In this document: piece after piece, positions 50,938 through 59,873 of the stretch
How positions within the stretch are numbered: position 1 is the stretch's first letter
Layout: each line of letters opens with the position of its first letter
Assembly: GCA_964467935.1 (NCBI GenBank)
Contig: CAYYKK010000006.1
Span: 1 to 64,000 of the forward strand
Direction of reading: 5' to 3'
DNA length: 64,000 bases
Origin: CAYYKK01 sp964467935
Lineage (GTDB): Bacteria > Myxococcota_A > Polyangia > Polyangiales > Polyangiaceae
The notes under the pieces: model-generated
The model's input: the letters and a program-made list of their open reading frames with translations, nothing else
Databases searched by the model: none
Told to the model about the DNA's origin: nothing
Translations under genes and position numbers: made by a program

Positions 50938-52902
50938 ATGATCGCTTCGCTCTTCGATCGCGGCGCGTTGCGACGCTCGCTCCTCGTCGCGCTCCTGGTG
51001 GCGTCGTCGTCGTGCGCATCGGAGCCGGCGCCGACGGCGACGCCGCTCTCGATCCCCGACGGCTGCAACCCGATCGCGTTCGACGCGGCCGGCGCGCCCG
51101 CCGCCGACTGCATGCTCCCCTACCCCTCGGACTTCTTCCGCTCGAACGACGCGGTGACGATCCCCGACGTCGCGCAGGTCAAGTTCGGTCAGGCGACCGT
51201 CGACCTGCTCGCCGAGCATCGCCCCGACGGATTCCCCGTCGGGACGCCGATCCTCGCGCTCTTCCCCAAAGGCCTCGACGCGTCGAACCTCGTCTTTCAC
51301 ACGGGCGACGTGACCGTCTCCACGACCGACGCGAGCCCCACGGCGCTCGTCGACGCGGAGACGGGAGAGCGCGTCGTGCACTTCGCCGAGCTCGACCCGC
51401 GCGCCGAGACGGACGATCGGCGCGCCCTCGTGCTCCACCCGCTCGTGCGGCTCGCGAACGGTCACCGCTACGTCGTCGCGCTCCGCGGCCTCAAGGACAA
51501 GTCCGGGGGCGCGGTCGCCGCGCCGGCCGGGTTCGCGAGCCTGCGCGACGAGCACGGCAAGGCCCACCCGGCGCTCGCCGCCCTCTCGGCGCACTACGAG
51601 TCCGACGTGTTCCCGGTGCTCGAGCGGGCGGGCATCCCGCGCGCCTCGCTCACGCTCGCGTGGGACTTCACGACGTCGAGCGAAGCGAACGCGACGGGCG
51701 ACATGCTCGCCATCCAGTCCGACGCCGCGGCGCGCCTCGCGGCCGCGCCGCCCGAGATATCGATCGTCGAGGTGAAGGACGCGCCGGCGGCCCACGTGGG
51801 GCGGCGCATCGAGGCGACCGTGACGGTGCCCCTCTACGTCGACTCCGCCGAGCCGCTCGCGCGCCTCAACCGCGACGCCTCGGGGCACGTCGTCGCCGTC
51901 GGCACCGCGAAGGTGCCCTTCACGATCTGGATCCCGACGAGCGTCCTCGCGCGCGCCCCCGGCACGCCGCCCGCGCGCCTCATGCAGTTCGGTCACGGCT
52001 TCTTCGGCGACCGCACCGAGGTCGACGACTTCCCGATCCAGCTCGCCGACGAGAAGGGGTTCGTCATCGTCGCGTCGGACTGGTGGGGACTCTCGAAGGC
52101 CGACAAGGCGCCGGTCGCGGGCACCATCGTCGACGATCCCGCGGGGCTCGGTCGTGTGCCCGATCGCGTGCAGCAGGCGATGGCGAACCTCATCTACGTC
52201 GCCGCCGCGGCGAAGGGGCCGCTCTCGACGCTCGGACCGCTCCAGGTGGCGGGGCAGCCCGCCTACGATCCGAGCGCGATCTACTACTACGGCATCAGCC
52301 TCGGTCACATCCTCGGCAGCACCTACGTGACGCTCTCGCCGTACGTCGAGCGCGCCGCACTCTCGGTCGGCGGCGCGGACTTCTCCTTGATGATGTTCCG
52401 CTCGCAGGCGTTCATCCCGCTCATCACGCTGCTCGCGCTCCAGGTGCCCGACCCGCTCGACCAGCAGAAGCTCGTCGCGGAGCTGCAGTCCTCGCTCGAT
52501 CGCATCGACCCGCTCAGCTACGCGCCTCACATGCTCGCGAATCGGTACCCCGCGAGCTCGCCGTCGCTGCGCATCGCGATGCAGACCGGCCTCGGCGATC
52601 CGGCCGTCCCGAACCTCGCGTCGTATCTCCAGGCGCGCACGCTCGGGGTGAACCTGCTCGAGCCGTCGCCGCGGGAGATCTGGGGCGTCCCCAGCGTGAC
52701 CTCCCCCCAGACGTCGGGCTCCTCCATCACCCTCTTCGACTTCGGCGTGACGCCGAACGATCTCGCGGTCGCGCCGATCGACGCCAACCCGGTGCACGAG
52801 GGGGTGCGTCGGTCCCAGGGGTCGAAGGATCAAGTCGACGCCTTCCTGCGGCCCGACGGCCAGCTGGTCCAGGCTTGCAGCGGCGTGTGCGACCCGGATT
52901 GA
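50938..52902 (+). CDS. Lipase-like alpha/beta-hydrolase lipoprotein (paralogue of the 15438 gene)
   Basis: 654 residues. A signal peptide ends in VASSSC. The N-terminal domain contains CMLPYPSDFFRSN, matching YDVPYPSDLRL of the paralogue. The hydrolase half has the segment RLMQFGHGFFGDR in the oxyanion position and a nucleophile elbow YYGISLGHILG that keeps G-x-S-x-G (GISLG). Catalytic Asp and His are not certain; PVHEG near the end may supply His. It is probably a surface esterase. TAAGCT lies 6 nt before the ATG. Confidence 0.75.
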   Translation: MIASLFDRGALRRSLLVALLVASSSCASEPAPTATPLSIPDGCNPIAFDAAGAPAADCMLPYPSDFFRSNDAVTIPDVAQVKFGQATVDLLAEHRPDGFPVGTPILALFPKGLDASNLVFHTGDVTVSTTDASPTALVDAETGERVVHFAELDPRAETDDRRALVLHPLVRLANGHRYVVALRGLKDKSGGAVAAPAGFASLRDEHGKAHPALAALSAHYESDVFPVLERAGIPRASLTLAWDFTTSSEANATGDMLAIQSDAAARLAAAPPEISIVEVKDAPAAHVGRRIEATVTVPLYVDSAEPLARLNRDASGHVVAVGTAKVPFTIWIPTSVLARAPGTPPARLMQFGHGFFGDRTEVDDFPIQLADEKGFVIVASDWWGLSKADKAPVAGTIVDDPAGLGRVPDRVQQAMANLIYVAAAAKGPLSTLGPLQVAGQPAYDPSAIYYYGISLGHILGSTYVTLSPYVERAALSVGGADFSLMMFRSQAFIPLITLLALQVPDPLDQQKLVAELQSSLDRIDPLSYAPHMLANRYPASSPSLRIAMQTGLGDPAVPNLASYLQARTLGVNLLEPSPREIWGVPSVTSPQTSGSSITLFDFGVTPNDLAVAPIDANPVHEGVRRSQGSKDQVDAFLRPDGQLVQACSGVCDPD

Positions 52903-52960
52903 AGGCGAGCGGGCGTCGGGGCTTCCTCGGAGGTCGGCGGCGCGTTAGAAGCGCGAAGCA

Positions 52961-53755
52961 ATGCTCGTCGCCACCTGGAACTGCAACTCGATCAACGCGC
53001 GGCTCGACTTCGTCCTCGACTTCCTGAGGACGCGTGAGCCCGATGTCCTCTGCCTCCAGGAGCTGAAGCTCGACGACGAGTCCTTCCCGCGCATGGCCTT
53101 CGCGCAGGCGGGTTACAAGGCGGTGACGCACGGCCAGGTGCAGTGGAACGGCGTCGCGGTGCTGACGAAGATGGACGCGCTCCTCGGGAGCGACCCCAAG
53201 CTCGTGCAGGCCGGGCTCCCGGGCCAAGAGGCGATGGGCGCGCGGGTCCTCACCGTCGAGACGCTCGGTCTCCGCGTGACGAGCGTCTACGTGCCGAACG
53301 GCAAGAGCACGTCCCATCCCGACTACCAGGCGAAGCTCGCGTGGCTCGACGCGTTCGTCGAGCACGTGAAGGCCACGCACGATCCGGCGGCTCCGACGGT
53401 GATCGGCGGGGATTTCAACCTCGTGCCGCACGACCTCGACACCTACGATCCCGCGGGCCACCGCGGGCACATCTTCCACACCGACGCGGAGCGCGAGCGC
53501 TGGGCGAAGCTCGTGGGGCTCGGCTACTTCGATCTCTATCGGGAGAAGGAGCCCACGACGCAGGCCTTCTCGTGGTGGGACTACCGGGGCGGCGCGTTCC
53601 ACAAGAAGCAGGGCCTGCGCATCGACTTCTTGCTCGGCTCCCGCGCCGTCCTCGACCGCACCGAGAAGGTGAGCATCGATCGCGACTTCCGAAAGAAGCG
53701 CAGCGACCTGACGCCGAGCGATCACGCCCCCGTGATCGCGGAGCTCCGCCCGTGA
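52961..53755 (+). CDS. xthA: Exodeoxyribonuclease III
   Basis: 264 residues, the usual length. Endonuclease/exonuclease/phosphatase motifs are ATWNCNSINAR (Asn metal ligand), LCLQELK (catalytic Glu), SVYVPNG, GGDFNLVPHDLD, RIDFLLGS and PSDHAPVIAEL (His). All catalytic residues are present. It repairs abasic sites and trims 3' ends of DNA. It lies between a lipase-like gene and the S41 operon on the same strand, with no obvious functional link. Confidence 0.95.
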   Translation: MLVATWNCNSINARLDFVLDFLRTREPDVLCLQELKLDDESFPRMAFAQAGYKAVTHGQVQWNGVAVLTKMDALLGSDPKLVQAGLPGQEAMGARVLTVETLGLRVTSVYVPNGKSTSHPDYQAKLAWLDAFVEHVKATHDPAAPTVIGGDFNLVPHDLDTYDPAGHRGHIFHTDAERERWAKLVGLGYFDLYREKEPTTQAFSWWDYRGGAFHKKQGLRIDFLLGSRAVLDRTEKVSIDRDFRKKRSDLTPSDHAPVIAELRP

Positions 53756-53821
53756 GCGTCGACTCCGACGCGACCCTCGAGCCCCTTCCCCCGCGCGGGC
53801 CGGCAGCGTAGGGTTTTCGAA

Positions 53822-55915
53822 GTGCGAACGCCGTCCCGCATCGCGCCTCGCCTCGCCTCCGCGGCGGCCCTGCTCGGAGCGACGCTGCTCTCGAAGCCGG
53901 CGCACGCCGGCTCGTTCGCCCCGGACGGGACGTTCGAGTTCGATCCGGCGGCTGTCTCGACCCTGGGATTCGAGGACGGCGCAGGTGGCAATGGCTCGGG
54001 GGGGAATGGCTCGGGCGGCAATGGCTCGGGCGGCAATGGCTCGGGTGGGAATGGCTCGGGTGGGAATGGCTCGGGCGGGGCCGGGGTCACGGAGCCCGCG
54101 CTCGAGGGCTCGCGCTCGCTCGAGCTCGTCCCCTTCGCGGGCGCGAACTTCCCCCTCACGGTGCTACCGGAGGCGCGGACCTATCGGATCAGCGCGTGGG
54201 TCCACGGCGCCGAGTCGACGCTCGATCTCGAGGTGTCCTATTCGGGCTTCGTCGACGAGGTCGCGGCCCTCTACCCGACCGGCCGCATGACGAGCGACGG
54301 CTGGGTCGAGGTGGCGAACGACCACGTCCGCATCGACGGCACGCGGAGCCCCGACGTGCAGCTCGGCACCTTCAGCGCTGCGGCCGCGCGCGTGGACGCG
54401 GTCGAGCTCGTGCCGGACGGCGTGATGGAGCTCGCGGACTTCAATCGCCCCTGCGGCGGCGCCACCGACGCGAGCTCGTGCGGCCCCGAGCAGGTGTGCG
54501 TCCATTCCGTCTGTCGCAACGTGGGCGGCTGGGTTCCGCCGATCCCCGCGGATCGGGACCAGGTGGCGGCCTACCTCGGCCATCGCCTCCAATACCTCTT
54601 TGGCCCTTATCTCGAGCGCTCGCTCGATCTCCCCTACGCGCTCTCGGCGATCGATCAGATGGGCTCGGCCACCGACAAATGGGGATATTGGAACGGCTTC
54701 ATGCTCGCCGTGCGGCGGCTGCACGATGGCCACACGAGCACGAGCGGGCTCGCGGACTTCGTGCTCCGCAACAAGAAGCCCCTCGCGGTCTGCTTCCTCG
54801 AGGGTGACGCCGATCTCTCCCACTCCATCGCGCCGTCGGATCCGACGTATCACGACATCCTCGTCTCCCACGTCGGCGGGGATCACACGCTCGGGTTGCA
54901 CGCGGGCGACCGGCTCGTCGCCATCGACGGACAGCACCCGATCGCGTGGGCCCGCTCGCTCGTCGACTTCCATTGGAGCCTCGAGCCGACCAGCAATCAC
55001 CGCACGTACGCGGAGCTCACCGAGACGCTCCGGAGCCTGATTTCGCGGTACGCGCGCGAGATCACCGTCGTGCGCTGCGACCGCGCCACCTCGACCTGCG
55101 CCGCGCCCGAGACGATCAGCATCGAAGCCCTGCCCGAGCTGATGCCGGGCGAGATGGTGCAAAACACCACTTGCGACAATCGACCCTTGCGTCACTTGCC
55201 CACGTCCCCCCCCGGCCACGACGTCGGCGAGACGGTCTATTCGGGCATCGTCGACGACTCCAACCCGACCGAGGGGATCTACGGGCTCGAGTGGGAGAGC
55301 CTCGACACGACGACCGGGTCCGATGGCGTCGGGAGCGCCTTGTCCGCGGCGGTCACGCAATGGCGATCCAGCGCGAAGGGCGTCATCCTCGATCATCGCT
55401 CGGGCGACGGGGGCACGATCCTCGGTCCGATGATCCTCTGGGGCTTCGCGGTGCCCGCGCACGCCTCCGATGCTTATCTCGATCGGCCGCTCGCCGAGGC
55501 CGAGCTCCCGACCCCGGCCGAAGGGCTCGCGATCTTCCAGCAAGCCATGACCGTCGGCCTCGTCGAGACCGCGGGCACCCCCACCCCTTCGACGACGCCC
55601 GTCGCGCTCCTGACGACGCGCGACGTGTCGGCGAGCGATTGGCTCCCTTACGGGATGAAGGGCGCGCCGCACGTGCGAATCTTCGCGCCGTACGAGACCA
55701 ATGGTGGATTCTCCACGCGTTATTCGATGGGGTATTGGCTCGGCATGTCGTACGTGCTCGCGGTCGGCGACACGTTCGCGCCGGATGGGCGGACCCTCAA
55801 TGGCACCGGCGTCTCGCCCGACGTGGTCGTGCTGCCGAAAGAGAGCGATCTCTTGATCGGAAAAGACACCGTCTACGAAGCCGCGCTCGCTTGGGTCCGA
55901 CAGGAGATCCCGTGA
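53822..55915 (+). CDS. Secreted S41-type peptidase with CBM4_9-like module (copy A)
   Basis: 697 residues. A Sec signal ends at KPAHAG, then (GGNGS)x6 at ~55-84. A jelly-roll module (~90-200) follows with RTYRISAWVHG and TSDGWVEV, and a small disulfide knot (CGGATDASSCGPEQVC). The S41/tricorn-core-like domain (~240-697) has LHDGHT (His304), a PDZ-like stretch LHAGDRLVAIDG, GVILDHRSGDGG, and SASD (603-606) in the nucleophile position followed by YGMKG. Only the family-level fold and His/Ser candidates are asserted. The start is GTG 53822, with TAGGGT 7 nt upstream. It is the first gene of a four-gene coupled operon. Confidence 0.78.
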   Translation: MRTPSRIAPRLASAAALLGATLLSKPAHAGSFAPDGTFEFDPAAVSTLGFEDGAGGNGSGGNGSGGNGSGGNGSGGNGSGGNGSGGAGVTEPALEGSRSLELVPFAGANFPLTVLPEARTYRISAWVHGAESTLDLEVSYSGFVDEVAALYPTGRMTSDGWVEVANDHVRIDGTRSPDVQLGTFSAAAARVDAVELVPDGVMELADFNRPCGGATDASSCGPEQVCVHSVCRNVGGWVPPIPADRDQVAAYLGHRLQYLFGPYLERSLDLPYALSAIDQMGSATDKWGYWNGFMLAVRRLHDGHTSTSGLADFVLRNKKPLAVCFLEGDADLSHSIAPSDPTYHDILVSHVGGDHTLGLHAGDRLVAIDGQHPIAWARSLVDFHWSLEPTSNHRTYAELTETLRSLISRYAREITVVRCDRATSTCAAPETISIEALPELMPGEMVQNTTCDNRPLRHLPTSPPGHDVGETVYSGIVDDSNPTEGIYGLEWESLDTTTGSDGVGSALSAAVTQWRSSAKGVILDHRSGDGGTILGPMILWGFAVPAHASDAYLDRPLAEAELPTPAEGLAIFQQAMTVGLVETAGTPTPSTTPVALLTTRDVSASDWLPYGMKGAPHVRIFAPYETNGGFSTRYSMGYWLGMSYVLAVGDTFAPDGRTLNGTGVSPDVVVLPKESDLLIGKDTVYEAALAWVRQEIP
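53984..54073 (+). repeat. Six tandem 15-bp repeats coding for GGNGS
   Basis: Six in-frame copies of a 15-bp unit (GGNGGNAATGGCTCG) form a flexible linker right after the signal peptide region of peptidase A. Copy B of the operon lacks it. Confidence 0.92.
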
Positions 55916-56808
55916 CGGGCCGCGACGCATCGACGTGGGCGCTCGTGGCGTCGCTCGCGGCGGTCGCCGCGGCGAGCGCGGGCTGCGCCGGTGACGAGGT
56001 GCTCGCGCCCGTGGGGTCCGCGTCGGCGATCCCCACGACGCCACCGACCGCCCCGCCCGACGCCGGTCCGCCGAAGCGCACCGTCCTCCAGCGCAATCCG
56101 TTCGGCGACGTCGCCGAGACCGACAACCTCCTCTTCGACGGCGACTTCGAGTGGTCGAGCCCGTTCTCGGACGAGTACGGCTGGTTCCAAGGGCAGAGCC
56201 CGACCGTGACGGACGTCGTCATCGGTCCCGACTGTCGTAGCGGGATCAAGTGCGCCCGCCTCGCTGCGCATCAATCGATGGTCGGCATCGGCGTCGCCTC
56301 GAAAGGAACGGAGCTCGAGGTCTCGGTGTGGGTCCACTTCGACGATCCGTCGACGCCGTGCTCGTCGGCGAAGGTCACCCTCATCGATCGCTTCGCCGGG
56401 AGCGGAGGCCCGCTCACCGCCGGGGACCCCGACGTGCATCTCGTCGCGGGCGATCCGGATCAAGGCGGCTGGTGCAGGCTCGAGGGCGTGTCGCCGCCCC
56501 GCGCGAACCGTTCGTTCTTGAACGTGCTCAACACCAGCGCCGGCAAGATGTTGGTCGACGACGCGGTGCTGAAGCGCCTCGCTGGATCGAGCCCCGCCCC
56601 GGCGCCTCCGAAGAGCGGCGTCGCAGGATCGCCGCCGGCTCCACCTGCCCTGCCCGGCCCCATCGACGCCTGGGTTCCCACGGCCGAAGAGTCGAGCGAT
56701 CTGGTCCGCGTTCGCGCCCTGCTCGCGGAGTGGGCCAAGCCCCACGACGGTCGACCGAACGAGGCGCAGCGGGCGTTCGAGCGCCTCCACGAGCGAGGTG
56801 CGCCGTGA
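55912..56808 (+). CDS. Lipoprotein with CBM4_9-like module (copy A)
   Basis: 298 residues. The GTG start (55912) overlaps the stop of the peptidase gene (GTGA). A lipoprotein signal ends in AVAAASAGC. A Pro/Thr-rich linker and RNPFGD precede LLFDGDFEWSSPFSDEYGW, the typical opening of a CBM4_9-like carbohydrate-binding fold (N-L-x-x-D-G-D-F-E). SVWVHF, GWCRLEG and KMLVDDAVLKRL then complete the jelly-roll pattern. There is no catalytic motif. It probably displays a glycan-binding surface next to the coupled peptidase. Confidence 0.72.
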   Translation: MTGRDASTWALVASLAAVAAASAGCAGDEVLAPVGSASAIPTTPPTAPPDAGPPKRTVLQRNPFGDVAETDNLLFDGDFEWSSPFSDEYGWFQGQSPTVTDVVIGPDCRSGIKCARLAAHQSMVGIGVASKGTELEVSVWVHFDDPSTPCSSAKVTLIDRFAGSGGPLTAGDPDVHLVAGDPDQGGWCRLEGVSPPRANRSFLNVLNTSAGKMLVDDAVLKRLAGSSPAPAPPKSGVAGSPPAPPALPGPIDAWVPTAEESSDLVRVRALLAEWAKPHDGRPNEAQRAFERLHERGAP

Positions 56809-58904
56809 CGGCGAAGCGGTGCGCGAAGTGGGGGAGACCCGTTCGAGCCGCGGGCTTCGTTCTGTCGTGGGCTCTCGCGTTCGCCCCCGCCATCGCGCAC
56901 GCGGGCGACTTCGACGAAGCGGGCCATTACGTCGCCGCGAAGGACGCCGTGTTCTTCGAGGACTTCGACGCACCGACCCGGTACGTGCCCGATTCGCTCG
57001 ACATGGCCTGCCTGCCGGATCAATACGCCGTCGCCGAAGAGGCCGACGCGCTCTCGGGCACGAGCGTCGCCCAGCTGCAGGTCACGCCGAACTGCGCGGA
57101 GCGCTTCCTCGCGACGCTGCCCGTCGGCCAATCGTCGTATCGCGCCACGGTGTGGATTCGCCACGGCAGCGTCGACGCGCGGCTCATCGTCCTCTATCCG
57201 CCCGAGACGAATCGACACCAGCTCTCGGCGCGCTTCGCTCCGACCGGACGCGCGACGAGCGACGGTTGGGTCGAGCTCGCCACGAACGACGTCCCGATCG
57301 ACACGACGGGCGACGCGCCGCCGAAGGTCTATCTCTTCCTCGTCGATTTCGCCGACGCGGCGGGCATCGACGTCGACGCCTTCGAGATGAGCCCGCACGG
57401 CGACTACGTCGGTGAGCTCGCGTGCTCCGGCGCGCGCGATCCGGTGTGCGCCGACGGGATCTGCCTCGGCGGACGCTGCCGCGTGGGAGGCTTGTCCGTG
57501 CCGCCGCTGCCCGAAGGCCAGCTCCGCGACGACATGGTCGACACGATGGAGGGCCAGCTCGAGACCTTCTTCGGCGGCAAGCTCACGCGCGAGCGCTACC
57601 TGCCGACGGCCCTCGAGACGCTCGAACGGGCGCGCGACGCCGAGACGGCGTGGCAGTTCTGGAATGGCTGGGCCACCGCCATCCACCAGCTGCACGATTG
57701 GCACACCGATTCCTTCGGTCCGATCGGCGAGGACCCCTCGTCGCTCCGCCTGAACGCGTGCTTCATCGAAGGCGACGCCGACCTCTCTCACGCGATCGTG
57801 CCCAAGGATTCCCAGTTCAAGGACATCCTCGTTTCGCACGTCGGTCCGGACTCGGGCGGCCTCCGAACCGGCGACCGGCTCGTCGCCGTGGACGGGATGC
57901 ACCCCATCGCGTGGGCGCGCAGCCTCACCGACGTGAATTGGAGCTACCACGTCGCGAGCGATCCCGACTCCTTCGCCGACTCGGCCGAAGAGCTCGGTGG
58001 TCCGCTCTGGCAGGGCGCCAGCATCCTCCGCTTCGCGAAGACGATCACGGTCCTTCGATGCGACGCGACGACCTGTGACGGCCCGCCGGAGACGATCGCC
58101 GTCTCGAGCCTCACCGGCGGCTCGGGCGGCCAAGACGTCGCCTGCGACAATCGCCCCTTTTACCATTTGGGGGCGAACGGTCCCGACCCGACGAATCACT
58201 ATGTCTTCGGCAGGTTCTTCCAAGGGCCCGTCGACGGGACGACGCCGCAAGAGGCCATTTACGGGATGGTCTGGGACACGCTCTACGGCGGCGGCGATCC
58301 GTCGAGCAAGGTCAACACGACGATCAAGGACGCCGTGACGTTTTGGAAGGCCAACGCCCGAGGCGTGATCTTGGATCACCGCGCAGGCAACGGAGGCACG
58401 CTCGACGCGGCGACGTACATGACCGAGATCGGCCGCCCCGAAGAGGTCATCGCCGTCACGCGCATGCCGATCGAATCGGCGGGCTACACCGGACCGGCCG
58501 ACGCGACCGAGGGGCTCACGCTCTTCCACGCGGACGAGGGCACGTCCCCCTATCGCGTCGGCTCCCCGGCCTACGACCCGGCGCTGCCCGTCGCGCTCAT
58601 CCTGCACCGAGACGGCTCGGCCTCGGATTACATGCCTTACGGGATGAAGGGCTCGCCGAAGGTGAAGCTCTTCGGTCCCGGCCCGACGGCGGGGGCCTTC
58701 TCGACGTACATCGAGTTCTCGTATTGGGGGAACATCGGCTACCAGTTCGCCTCCGGCGACACGCTGAGCAAGGACGGCGTCTCGCTGATGGGCCACGCGG
58801 TCTGGCCCGACGTCGTGGTGCAGCAGAAGCAATCCGATCTCCTCGCGGGCATCGACTCCCTCCACGAGGCCGCGCTCGCTTGGGTGCGCTCGGAGCTGAA
58901 ATGA
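56805..58904 (+). CDS. Secreted S41-type peptidase with CBM4_9-like module (copy B)
   Basis: 699 residues, the paralogue of copy A with the same order of parts but no GGNGS linker. A signal peptide ends ALAFAPAIAHAG. The jelly-roll has SYRATVWIRHG and TSDGWVEL. A disulfide motif CADGICLGGRC follows. The peptidase domain has LHDWHT (His300), LRTGDRLVAVDG, GVILDHRAGNGG and SASD (605-608) with YGMKG. The two copies differ mostly outside the catalytic core. The GTG start (56805) overlaps the upstream lipoprotein's stop (GTGA). Confidence 0.78.
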   Translation: MTAKRCAKWGRPVRAAGFVLSWALAFAPAIAHAGDFDEAGHYVAAKDAVFFEDFDAPTRYVPDSLDMACLPDQYAVAEEADALSGTSVAQLQVTPNCAERFLATLPVGQSSYRATVWIRHGSVDARLIVLYPPETNRHQLSARFAPTGRATSDGWVELATNDVPIDTTGDAPPKVYLFLVDFADAAGIDVDAFEMSPHGDYVGELACSGARDPVCADGICLGGRCRVGGLSVPPLPEGQLRDDMVDTMEGQLETFFGGKLTRERYLPTALETLERARDAETAWQFWNGWATAIHQLHDWHTDSFGPIGEDPSSLRLNACFIEGDADLSHAIVPKDSQFKDILVSHVGPDSGGLRTGDRLVAVDGMHPIAWARSLTDVNWSYHVASDPDSFADSAEELGGPLWQGASILRFAKTITVLRCDATTCDGPPETIAVSSLTGGSGGQDVACDNRPFYHLGANGPDPTNHYVFGRFFQGPVDGTTPQEAIYGMVWDTLYGGGDPSSKVNTTIKDAVTFWKANARGVILDHRAGNGGTLDAATYMTEIGRPEEVIAVTRMPIESAGYTGPADATEGLTLFHADEGTSPYRVGSPAYDPALPVALILHRDGSASDYMPYGMKGSPKVKLFGPGPTAGAFSTYIEFSYWGNIGYQFASGDTLSKDGVSLMGHAVWPDVVVQQKQSDLLAGIDSLHEAALAWVRSELK

Positions 58905-59749
58905 AGGCGCTCCCCTCGCTCGCGCGCCTCGGCCTCGCCGCGCTCCTCGCGTCCGGCGCCGCGGCGTCGTCGATGTCGGTCGGCGGCTGTGCGAGCAAAG
59001 AGACGCTCAGCCCGACCGAGGTGACGCCCTCCCCCGCCGACGCAGGTCCGCCGGTTGCGCCCCCCGACGCGACGCCGCCGACCCCCGTTCGACAGATCCT
59101 CACGCGCAACCCGCTCGGTGGCCCGCCGAAGAACCTGCTCGCCGACGGCGACTTCGAGCTCTCGTACAGCCCCTCCAGCGGGCAATTCGGCTGGATCGCC
59201 GCGCTCGCGGACGGCACCCAGCTCGGTCTCGACGCCGAGACCGGTGGGACGTGCCGGTCGGGTCTGCGCTGTGCTCACGCGAAGGCGGGGACCATCCTCT
59301 ACGGGCGAGGCACGTCGGCGGCGGACAAACAGAAGATCGACGCGACGATTTGGCTCAAGCCGCTCGGACCGAACGTCAATCCCGATCCCAAGCAGACCTG
59401 CAAGAAGGTCGCGAGCATCTACCTCGTGGTGTGCGACGATCCGGCAACGATCTTCTCCACGGTGAAGATCGGCGACGGCGCGACGAGCGACGGGTGGTGC
59501 CAATTCTACGGGCTCGCGCAGGGCACCGATCGAGCGCTCTGCATGTACGTCGATCTCCAGAGCGACGCGCTCGCGGACGCAGCCATCATGCTCCCTTCGG
59601 TGCAGAACGCCCCGCTCGCGTCGTTGGAGACGCCGCCCGCCGTGAGCGACGAAGAGCGAGCGAAGGTGCGCCGCGTGGTCGAGGCCATCCGCGCGCGCAT
59701 GCCCGTCGGGGCGCCTCGGCGCCGGCCCGAGATCGGTTTGGCCCAGTGA
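58901..59749 (+). CDS. Lipoprotein with CBM4_9-like module (copy B)
   Basis: 282 residues, the paralogue of the lipoprotein at 55912. A signal peptide ends SMSVGGC. The shared segments are RNPLGG then LLADGDFELSYS, TIWLKP, a Cys pair, and TSDGWCQFYG. The ATG (58901) overlaps the preceding stop as ATGA. It closes the coupled four-gene operon. Confidence 0.72.
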   Translation: MKALPSLARLGLAALLASGAAASSMSVGGCASKETLSPTEVTPSPADAGPPVAPPDATPPTPVRQILTRNPLGGPPKNLLADGDFELSYSPSSGQFGWIAALADGTQLGLDAETGGTCRSGLRCAHAKAGTILYGRGTSAADKQKIDATIWLKPLGPNVNPDPKQTCKKVASIYLVVCDDPATIFSTVKIGDGATSDGWCQFYGLAQGTDRALCMYVDLQSDALADAAIMLPSVQNAPLASLETPPAVSDEERAKVRRVVEAIRARMPVGAPRRRPEIGLAQ

Positions 59750-59873
59750 GCGGGGCGCGCTCGCCGGCGCGCGCCGAGGCGCTTATCGAAGCGCTTGTCG
59801 AACACGTTCGATAGACGCGCGTTGGGCTCGAAATTGGGCGTGCCGTGGAGCGAATGACATAGTCGCGCCCACC

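Noticed and set aside
50859..51113. Extension of the LTD lipoprotein frame
   Set aside because: It would precede the signal peptide and overlap the divergent lipase-like gene and its own promoter.
53984..54073. Possible CRISPR-like repeat
   Set aside because: The units are contiguous and encode a GGNGS linker, without spacers.
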